This document shows, piece by piece, positions 16,102 through 21,795 of a stretch of 21,795 nt of DNA. The DNA comes from MWBF01 sp964614645 (GTDB taxonomy: Bacteria > Chloroflexota > Anaerolineae > CG2-30-64-16): the NCBI GenBank assembly GCA_964614645.1, contig CAZTMA010000091.1, forward strand, positions 1 to 21,795, given 5' to 3'. The notes below the pieces were generated by a model. That model saw only the letters and a list, made by a program, of their open reading frames with translations, made no database searches and had not been told where the DNA came from. Within the stretch, counting starts at the first letter, position 1, and each line of letters starts with the position of its first letter. The position numbers and the translations under genes were made by a program.

Positions 16102-17563
16102 GCGTTGCGCCCAGCTCGCGGCCTAGCCGCACCACCTCGCTTACCAGCAGGTCAAAATCCTCCCGCCGGCTGCGATGATTGGTGATGGCCGCCCGCAGCG
16201 CATAACGGCCACGGAGCGTGGTATATGAGGGTGCAGCCACCCCGCTCTCGTGCAGCCGCAGCAGCAGCTCCTGGTTGAGCGCATTGAGTGCCTCGTCATC
16301 GCGCCCGCCCGGGTTGAAGCGAAAGCAGACGATGTTCAGGTCGACCGGCGCGATGAGCTCCAGCCCAGGTGTGGCAGCCACCAGCTCCGCCAGGTAGCGC
16401 GCCTGCGCCGCATTCTGCGAGATGAGCCGGCCGTACTTCGCCACCCCGTGCTCGCGCAACGACATCCAAATTTTGAGCGCGCGGAAGCTGCGCGTCAACT
16501 GCACGCCGTACTCGCTGGGCCAGCGCGCGCCCGCGGCCAGGCCGCGCTCAGCGTGCTCCAGGTATTCCGGAGTCAGGCTGAAGGTCCCGCGATGCGCGGC
16601 CTCGTCGCGCACGAGCACGCAGCCCGCCTCGAATTGCACGTACAGCCACTTGTGAAAGTCCAGGCCGATCGAGTCGGCGCGCGCCAGGCCCGCCAGCCGG
16701 GGTCGGAGGTCCGGCGCAAGGACCGCCAGCGCGCCGATGGCGCCGTCCACGTGGAACCACAGTCCTTCGCGCGCGGCAATATCGGCCAGCGTATCGAGGG
16801 GGTCCAGCGCACCGCTGTTGACCGTGCCCGCATGGCCGATGAGACAGATGGGCTGCATGCCCGCGGCGCGATCCGCGGCCAGCGCGGCCTCCAAGGCAGG
16901 CACGTCGATCCGGTATGCATCGTCCACGGGAATCAGGCGCAGGCTCTCGCTGCCCAGCCCCAACAGCTCGACCGCCTTCTGGATGGAGCTGTGCGCCTCG
17001 ACGGAAGTATACACAGTCATCCGCGCACGACACTCCTGCAGTCCCATCTTGCGCACATCGAAGCCGGCATGGGTGTTGCGCGCCACCGCCAATGCGACAA
17101 GATTCGCCATCGACCCGCCGCTCACGAGCAGGCCGCTGGAGTCCGGCGGGAAACCCATCAGCGCCTTGGTCCAGTCGATGACCTGACGTTCGACATAGAT
17201 CCCCACGTGCTCGGCTCCGCCCATGTTGGGATTCAGCCCCGCGGCGAGCATCTCGGCCAGCATGCCCAGGGCGGTGCCGTTGCCCATCACCCAGCTCCAG
17301 AAGCGCGGGTGAACGTTGCCCATCTGATACGGCAGGATGTCCCGCTCGAAATCCGCGTAGATGTCAGCGGGGGAAGCCGGGTCCTGTGGAACGGGCTGCT
17401 GGAAGCGCGCCTTGACCTCCGCGGGGACGGGCTGCCAGACCTCCCGCTCGCGCGCAGACGCCAGCCAATCGAGCATATCATCGACCATCCGGTGACCGAG
17501 CGCGGCCATCGCACCCCAGTCTTCCGGGTCCAATGTCTCTTCCGTCGTTACAGTGTCGTTCAT
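16082..17563 (-). CDS. PLP-dependent group II decarboxylase (aromatic amino acid decarboxylase-like)
   Basis: The protein is 493 residues from the ATG at 17563. It is a fold type I PLP enzyme of the group II decarboxylase family: NVHPRFWSWVMGNGT, SGLLVSGGSMANLVAL, TSVEAHSSIQKA (His191 stacks on PLP in this family), WFHVDGAIGA (Asp273 contacts the PLP nitrogen) and GLDFHKWLY with the PLP lysine (Lys305). Relatives remove CO2 from aromatic amino acids, glutamate or diaminobutyrate; the substrate cannot be told from these motifs. GAGGAG ends 6 bases before this ATG. An in-frame extension to 17629 runs through the promoter and is rejected. The last residues (RMKNG) come from the neighbouring palindromic repeat. 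Transcribed alone. Confidence 0.88.
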   Translation of the reverse strand: MNDTVTTEETLDPEDWGAMAALGHRMVDDMLDWLASAREREVWQPVPAEVKARFQQPVPQDPASPADIYADFERDILPYQMGNVHPRFWSWVMGNGTALGMLAEMLAAGLNPNMGGAEHVGIYVERQVIDWTKALMGFPPDSSGLLVSGGSMANLVALAVARNTHAGFDVRKMGLQECRARMTVYTSVEAHSSIQKAVELLGLGSESLRLIPVDDAYRIDVPALEAALAADRAAGMQPICLIGHAGTVNSGALDPLDTLADIAAREGLWFHVDGAIGALAVLAPDLRPRLAGLARADSIGLDFHKWLYVQFEAGCVLVRDEAAHRGTFSLTPEYLEHAERGLAAGARWPSEYGVQLTRSFRALKIWMSLREHGVAKYGRLISQNAAQARYLAELVAATPGLELIAPVDLNIVCFRFNPGGRDDEALNALNQELLLRLHESGVAAPSYTTLRGRYALRAAITNHRSRREDFDLLVSEVVRLGRELGATQRMKNG

Positions 17564-17600
17564 AGGTGGCTCCTCTCCGGCAAACCTCAAATGCCGCACC

Positions 17601-17629
17601 AAAATAGCACAAACGATGTACCGCGTCAA
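17601..17629 (-). promoter_or_regulatory. Sigma70-like promoter of the decarboxylase gene
   Basis: On the minus strand, TTGACG (17629-17624), a 17-base spacer and TATTTT (17606-17601) predict a start of transcription about 30 bases before the ATG at 17563. This supports the shorter protein. Confidence 0.65.
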
Positions 17630-17665
17630 CCATTTCCACGGCTTTCCAGGAATTCCAGATGTAGG

Positions 17666-17737
17666 CGGAGTCGAGGCTTTAGCCGGTTAGACTGACTGTG
17701 CGCGTACAGACCCAAACCGGCTGCAGCCTCGACTCCG
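17666..17737. repeat. Inverted repeat, 23-bp arms, in a divergent promoter region
   Basis: Arms 17666-17688 and 17715-17737 match at 21 of 23 positions (core AGTCGAGGCT and AGCCGGTT); the two mismatches sit together in the middle. The loop is 26 bases. It lies between two divergently transcribed genes, where no terminator is needed, so a repeat family member or a regulatory site is more likely. Confidence 0.8.
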
Positions 17738-17799
17738 ATCTTAAGCATGGCGACGCTCTCGAATTAGTGCTGTCCTTCGTCTTTTCACCCCACCTGCGG

Positions 17800-17805
17800 T
17801 ATACT
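17800..17805 (+). promoter_or_regulatory. Possible -10 box for the GH4 gene
   Basis: TATACT lies about 52 bases before the ATG at 17858. No good -35 box is seen at the expected distance, so activator dependence or another site is possible. Confidence 0.3.
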
Positions 17806-17857
17806 TTCTTTCACAAGCCGTAACCGACCTATCAATCACTATCAACGGAGATAAGCC

Positions 17858-19258
17858 ATGCCAAAAATTACCTTCCTCGGCGCAGGCAGCACTGTCTTCG
17901 CCAAGAACCTGCTCGGTGACATCCTGTCGTATCCGGAGCTGGCAGATTCGGTCATCAGCCTCCATGACATCGACGCGGAGCGACTTCGTACCACCGAAGT
18001 CGTCGCGCACCGCATCGCGGACGTGCTGGGGGTTCACCCGCGCATCGAGGCGCACCTGGATCGCCGCGCGGCGCTCAAGGGCGCGGACTACGCCATCTCC
18101 ATGTTCCAGGTGGCAGGGTATAAGCCGGGCACCGTCGTTGACTTCGAGATACCCAAAAAGTATGGCCTGCGCCAGACCATCGCGGACACGCTTGGCATCG
18201 GCGGCATCATGCGCGGGCTGCGCACGATCCCCGTGTTCCTCGACATGTGCCGGGACATGGAGGAGCTGTGCCCCGACGTGACCCTGCTCAACTACGTCAA
18301 CCCGATGGCGATGATCACCTGGTCCATCCTGCGGGCCAGCAGCATCAAGACCGTCGGCCTGTGCCACAGCGTCCAGGGAACGGCGGAGCAGCTCGCGCGC
18401 GATATCAACGTGCCCATCGAGGACATCAACTACGTCGCTGCGGGCATCAACCACATGGCGTTCTACCTCAAGTTCGAGCGCCAGACGCCGGACGGCGCGG
18501 AGAACCTGTACCCACTGCTGCACCAGGTCGTGGCGGAGGGCCGCGTGCCCGACTGGAACCGCGTGCGCTATGAGATGATGACCCGTCTCGGCTACTTCGT
18601 GACCGAGTCGAGCGAGCACTTTGCGGAGTACACGCCCTGGTTTATCAAGCGCGACCGGCCCGACCTGATCGAGCAGTTCAACATCCCGCTGGACGAGTAC
18701 ATCCGCCGCTGCGAGGTCCAGATTGCCGGGTGGGAGGCCACCCGAACGGTCCTCGAGCACCCCAACGCGCCGGTGGACGTCGCGGCCATGCGTGCCAAGC
18801 TCGCGGCAGCCGGCGCATCCGAGGGTGAACTGCGCTGGGTCAGCGCCAGCCTGGAAGGGTTGAACAAGGTGGAGCGCTCGCACGAGTACGGTTCCGGCAT
18901 CATCGAGGCGATGGAGACCGGCACGCCCGCGGTCATCTACGGCAACGTGCTCAACCACGGGCTCATCGACAACCTGCCTGCGGGCTGCTGCGTCGAAGTG
19001 CCCTGCCTGGTGGACAAGAACGGCGTCCAGCCGGTGCGCATCGGCACGCTGCCCGTGCAGCTCGCCGCACTGATGCAGACCAACATCAACGTGCAGGCGC
19101 TCACCGTCGAGGCCGCGCTGACCGGCAAGCGCGAGCACATCTACCACGCGGCCATGCTCGACCCGCACACCGGCGCCGAGCTGAGCCTGGACCAGATCTG
19201 GCATCTCGTCGATGACCTGATCGAAGCCCACGGCGACTGGCTGCCGAAGTATCACTAA
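17858..19258 (+). CDS. GH4 alpha-galactosidase (MelA-like)
   Basis: The 466-residue protein is a glycoside hydrolase family 4 enzyme, a cytoplasmic NAD+- and Mn2+-dependent glycosidase that works by transient oxidation and elimination. The NAD site begins ITFLGAGSTVFAKNLL. NYVNPM (145-150), GLCHSVQG (Cys169) and GINHM (His199) hold the metal and substrate residues. The overall pattern (YGLRQTIADTLGIGGIMRGLRTIP, SSEHFAEYTPWF) fits alpha-galactosidase MelA better than the 6-phospho-glycosidases. The best-supported role is cleavage of alpha-galactosides brought in by the neighbouring importer, but GH4 specificity varies. GGAG precedes the ATG by about 9 bases. A GHL6-type gene follows after a palindromic repeat, probably in one operon. 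Confidence 0.9.
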   Translation: MPKITFLGAGSTVFAKNLLGDILSYPELADSVISLHDIDAERLRTTEVVAHRIADVLGVHPRIEAHLDRRAALKGADYAISMFQVAGYKPGTVVDFEIPKKYGLRQTIADTLGIGGIMRGLRTIPVFLDMCRDMEELCPDVTLLNYVNPMAMITWSILRASSIKTVGLCHSVQGTAEQLARDINVPIEDINYVAAGINHMAFYLKFERQTPDGAENLYPLLHQVVAEGRVPDWNRVRYEMMTRLGYFVTESSEHFAEYTPWFIKRDRPDLIEQFNIPLDEYIRRCEVQIAGWEATRTVLEHPNAPVDVAAMRAKLAAAGASEGELRWVSASLEGLNKVERSHEYGSGIIEAMETGTPAVIYGNVLNHGLIDNLPAGCCVEVPCLVDKNGVQPVRIGTLPVQLAALMQTNINVQALTVEAALTGKREHIYHAAMLDPHTGAELSLDQIWHLVDDLIEAHGDWLPKYH

Positions 19259-19265
19259 AGGTCTT

Positions 19266-19349
19266 CGCCACGAATTGCACGAATAGGACGGATTGCACGA
19301 ATCTTTTATGTTCTTCGTCTAATTTGTCTCATTCGTGTAATTCGTGGCG
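19266..19349. repeat. CGAAT-iterated palindromic element, copy 5
   Basis: CGCCACGAATT (19266-19276) pairs with AATTCGTGGCG (19339-19349). The left 18 bases GCCACGAATTGCACGAAT and right 19 bases CATTCGTGTAATTCGTGGC are identical to those of the copy at 12607-12688, while the centres differ. It lies between the GH4 and GHL6-type genes. Confidence 0.85.
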
Positions 19350-19388
19350 GAATCTGCTTCTTCCACCCCACCACAGAGGAGCCCCTAC

Positions 19389-21392
19389 ATGCGACCCGTG
19401 ACCGCGCGCCAGGTTCACCTGGACTTCCACACCTCCGAGCACATCCCCGGCGTCGGCAGCCGCTTCAGCAAGGCCCAGTTCCAGGAAGCGCTGCGACTCG
19501 GCCGCGTCGATTGGATCAACATCTTCGCCAAGTGTCACCACGGTTGGAGCTACTACCCCACCGAGGTCGGCGCGGTGCACCCGACCCTGAGCATCGACCT
19601 GCTGGGGCAGCAGATTGAGGCCTGCCACGAAATGGGCGTGCGCGCCCCCATCTATTACACCGTCGGCTGGTCCGTCCACGATGCGGAGACGCACCCCGAA
19701 TGGTGCGTCCGCAAGCCGGACGGCACCATCAACGCGACCAACTGGGATCCCAACGCGGGGCCGGATGACCCCAAGCCCAACTTCTCCTGGCAGTTCATGT
19801 GCCCGTCGGGTGGCTACCTCGACCTGATGTTGCGCCAAACCGAGGAAATCTGCCGGCGGTTCGCAGTGGATGGCCTGTGGTACGACATCACTGCGGGCCC
19901 ACCCTGCTGGTGCGAGACGTGCCGCGCGGGGATGCGGGCCGAGGGCATCGACCTGGCGGACGACCATGCGGTGCAGCTTTACAACGTCGCCAAGTGGCGG
20001 CGCTTCTCCGAGCTGACCAGCGCAATCGTTGCGCGCTATCACCCGGAGGCGAGCGTCTTCTACAACGGCACAACCGTCATCCACGGCAACGGCCCGCACG
20101 GTCGCGACCCAAAGCACCGGCTGTTCGACGCCAACACCAACCAGGAGCTCGAAGACCTGCCAACGACGTGGGGTGGTTATGACAAGCTCCCTCTGCGCGC
20201 CCGCTTCTTCCAGAACACCGGCAAGCCGCTGATCGCCATGAGCGGCAAGTTCCACACCTCCTGGGGCGAATTCGGCGGATTCAAGCATCCGGACGCGCTG
20301 CGCTACGAGGCGGGCGCGATGCTGGCCTACGGTGCGGCGTGCAACTTCGGGGACCAGTTGCATCCGGCTGGCGAGATGGACCTGGGCACCTACCGCAACA
20401 TCGGCACAGCCTTTGCGTATGTCGAGCAGATTGAGGGGTATGGCCTGGACGCGGTCCCCGCGGCAGACCTGGGGCTTTGGTTCTCCGGCAGCCAGGCCGA
20501 CGACGAGGGCACCGCGCTGATGTTGCTGGAGACGCACCGTGACTTCGCTGTGGTCGACCCCGCAGCCGACTTCGCCCGCTACCGCGCCATCGTCCTGCCC
20601 GGCGCGGCCTGCCTGAGCGCGGCGGACGCGGCGAAGCTGGCGGAATATGTGGCGGGCGGAGGCAACCTCCTCGTGACCGGGGGAAGTGCGCTGGACCAAG
20701 CGGGGGAACGCTTCCTGCTGGACGTGGGCGCGGACTACCTCGGCCCGGCGCATTACGACGACGACTTCACGGTGGTGGAGGCCGGCAGCGCGTTGAGCGA
20801 GGACCTGGTCAGCAGCCCGTTCCTCAATTACGCGGCTGCGCTGCGCATAGAGCCCCGCGCGGGGACAGAGGTGCTCGCCGCCCTGCGCGAGCCGTACTTC
20901 AACCGCACCTACGGGCACTACTGCTCGCACCAGAACACGCCCAACCAGCTCGAGCCTGCTGCGCATCCCGTCGCCATTCGCCGTGGGAGTGTGGTCTTCC
21001 TGGCCCACCGGCTGGGCAAGCTGTACTACCAGCACGGCGCGCGGGTGCACCGGCAATTGTTCGCCAACGCGCTGCGCCTGCTCTATGCGGAGCCGGTCGT
21101 CGAGACCACGCTGCCCAGTGCGGGCCGCGTCAGCCTGATGCACCAGCCGCAGCACCACCGCTACGTCGCGCATCTGCTCTACGCGCCGCCGCTGCAGCGG
21201 GGCCGCTGCCTCGTGATCGAAGACACCCCGCCGCTGTACGACGTGCCGCTCACGGTGCGCGTGCCGGAGACGATCACCGCCGTGCGACTCGTGCCCGGCG
21301 ACACGCCGCTGGCCCTGACGCACCATGACGGCGCGGCCTCGGTGAAGGTGCCGCGCATGCAGGCCCACCAGATGGTCGTGCTGGAGTATTAG
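19389..21392 (+). CDS. GHL6-type putative glycoside hydrolase with beta-galactosidase-trimerisation-like domain
   Basis: At 667 residues, the first half looks like a TIM barrel of the 'hypothetical glycosyl hydrolase 6' kind: RQVHLDFHTSEHIPGVGSRF, VDWINIFAKCHHGWSYYPTE, LLGQQIEACHEMGVRAPIYY, GGYLDLMLRQTEEICRRFAVDGLWYDIT, then a Cys-rich CWCETCRAGM. The middle (RAIVLPGAACLSAADAAKLAEYVAGGGNLLVTGG) resembles the trimerisation domain of GH42 beta-galactosidases, and the rest is beta-rich. No signal peptide is seen, so it should be cytoplasmic. Activity and substrate are unproven; acidic residues after FAVDGLWYD are catalytic candidates. The ATG at 19389 follows AGAGGAG by 8 bases; an earlier in-frame GTG at 19344 lies inside the repeat and is rejected. 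Confidence 0.8.
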   Translation: MRPVTARQVHLDFHTSEHIPGVGSRFSKAQFQEALRLGRVDWINIFAKCHHGWSYYPTEVGAVHPTLSIDLLGQQIEACHEMGVRAPIYYTVGWSVHDAETHPEWCVRKPDGTINATNWDPNAGPDDPKPNFSWQFMCPSGGYLDLMLRQTEEICRRFAVDGLWYDITAGPPCWCETCRAGMRAEGIDLADDHAVQLYNVAKWRRFSELTSAIVARYHPEASVFYNGTTVIHGNGPHGRDPKHRLFDANTNQELEDLPTTWGGYDKLPLRARFFQNTGKPLIAMSGKFHTSWGEFGGFKHPDALRYEAGAMLAYGAACNFGDQLHPAGEMDLGTYRNIGTAFAYVEQIEGYGLDAVPAADLGLWFSGSQADDEGTALMLLETHRDFAVVDPAADFARYRAIVLPGAACLSAADAAKLAEYVAGGGNLLVTGGSALDQAGERFLLDVGADYLGPAHYDDDFTVVEAGSALSEDLVSSPFLNYAAALRIEPRAGTEVLAALREPYFNRTYGHYCSHQNTPNQLEPAAHPVAIRRGSVVFLAHRLGKLYYQHGARVHRQLFANALRLLYAEPVVETTLPSAGRVSLMHQPQHHRYVAHLLYAPPLQRGRCLVIEDTPPLYDVPLTVRVPETITAVRLVPGDTPLALTHHDGAASVKVPRMQAHQMVVLEY

Positions 21393-21418
21393 ACTAACCC
21401 AAATCGAATTGTGGCAAG

Positions 21419-21453
21419 CAGAGACCCGTTTTCTCGCAGAAAACGGGTCTCTG
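21419..21453. terminator. Perfect 16-bp hairpin between convergent genes
   Basis: CAGAGACCCGTTTTCT (21419-21434) and AGAAAACGGGTCTCTG (21438-21453) are perfect complements around a 3-base loop, placed 26 bases after the GHL6-type stop and 33 bases beyond the minus-strand peptide stop. No T-run follows on either side, so it is a terminator candidate by position and stability only. Confidence 0.6.
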
Positions 21454-21486
21454 GCAAGGACGGACCAGCTATTCCGACAAACGGAA

Positions 21487-21642
21487 TCAGGGCTGGAAAG
21501 GTGGGGGGTCCTGTATCTGTACCTGGTTGACGGATCCGTCCCCGTTCTCGCCTCGTACCTTGCCCCCTTCGGCCAGTGCCGGCACTGCGGTTGCGACGAT
21601 GAGTAGAGCCACGATGAGCAGGCTGGCAAACGTCTTTTTCAT
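21487..21642 (-). CDS. Small secreted peptide, 51 residues, unrecognised
   Basis: It begins MKKTFASLLIVALLIVATAV and continues PALAEGG, a textbook signal peptide with a signal peptidase I site after ALA (residue 24). The predicted mature peptide is 27 residues, polar and acidic/Gly/Asn-rich, ending DPPPFQP. It has no cysteine, lipobox or membrane segment. AGGAG lies 8 bases before this ATG (21642); in-frame upstream starts at 21733-21759 lack a ribosome site and would spoil the signal peptide. I recognise no family. A secreted signal, a surface-associated peptide or a short envelope protein are all possible. The 13-base leader CAGCTTCAGGAGA recurs inverted at 21772-21784 before an unseen divergent gene. 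Confidence 0.7.
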   Translation of the reverse strand: MKKTFASLLIVALLIVATAVPALAEGGKVRGENGDGSVNQVQIQDPPPFQP

Positions 21643-21795
21643 GCAGTTTTCTCCTGAAGCTGGGTATTGAGTGATAGGCGATGGTGTGATTCCCATCTCC
21701 ACTACTACTAACGCCGGAAACCACCATAAACATACGGGGTTTCTCGACGAATATTGCAAATTATATAACTACAGCTTCAGGAGATCAACTCCACC
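21643..21795. promoter_or_regulatory. Divergent intergenic region with duplicated Shine-Dalgarno leader
   Basis: This AT-richer stretch lies between the minus-strand peptide gene and a presumed plus-strand gene beyond the window. TCTCCTGAAGCTG (21650-21662) and CAGCTTCAGGAGA (21772-21784) form a perfect 13-bp inverted repeat that contains AGGAG for each direction. In the plus direction 12 bases follow AGGAG before the window ends, so a start codon should lie at or just past the edge. Confidence 0.55.

Noticed and set aside
17564..17629. Upstream start adding 22 residues to the decarboxylase
   Set aside because: The extension overlaps a -35/-10 promoter pair; the ATG at 17563 has GAGGAG at 6 bases.
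17630..17857. tRNA or riboswitch in the divergent gap
   Set aside because: No cloverleaf or known aptamer pattern is visible; the gap is explained by promoters and one inverted repeat.
1261..19349. CRISPR array suggested by repeated short units
   Set aside because: Units are dispersed, palindromic and 5-6 bases long, with no constant spacers and no cas genes.
19329..21629. 766-codon open frame antisense to the GHL6-type gene
   Set aside because: It overlaps a gene with conserved motifs and is low-complexity Arg/Val/His-rich.

Overview
The window is GC-rich, densely coded bacterial DNA. The best guess is a Chloroflexota (Anaerolineae/Caldilinea-like) genome. That rests on a family 5 binding lipoprotein with an Ala/Glu/Pro linker, a MurF-alanine racemase fusion, a GH4/GH31/GHL6 sugar gene set, and many palindromic intergenic repeats. 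The phylum is an inference; there is no rRNA or tRNA in the window to settle it.

Left part (1-4637): about 290 bases of C-rich non-coding DNA, possibly a transposon end, abut the 3' half of a GH31 alpha-xylosidase gene whose 5' half is missing. A MUG-type uracil-DNA glycosylase gene follows, flanked by two related palindromic repeats in opposite orientation. On the minus strand lies a murF-alr fusion for peptidoglycan D-Ala supply. Middle left (4724-5788): a lone family 1 / iron-type binding lipoprotein behind a good sigma70-like promoter, with no permease beside it.

Main operon (about 5842-15995): a strong promoter (TTGACA-N17-TACAGT) leads into lacI, which overlaps oppD by 4 bases. Then come the family 5 binding protein, oppB, oppC, a six-heme c-type cytochrome-like protein, oppF and a small membrane protein. 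The LacI regulator and the nearby GH31, GH4 and GHL6 genes suggest that this 'oligopeptide-type' ABC importer takes up oligosaccharides, as related importers do in Thermotoga. The cytochrome inside the transporter operon is the oddest gene here.

Right part: a PLP-dependent group II decarboxylase on the minus strand with its own promoter; divergently, a GH4 alpha-galactosidase and a GHL6-type putative glycoside hydrolase; then a 51-residue secreted peptide on the minus strand. The peptide's Shine-Dalgarno leader is repeated, inverted, at the window's right edge in front of an unseen divergent gene.

Nearly every larger gap holds a self-complementary element. Five are built from iterated CGAAT units in two sequence subfamilies, one from CGGATA units, one is a double CCCCTCTCCTGA hairpin whose outer arm supplies the Shine-Dalgarno site of oppF, and two are other hairpins. 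This repeat set, the cytochrome and the secreted peptide are the most noteworthy observations.
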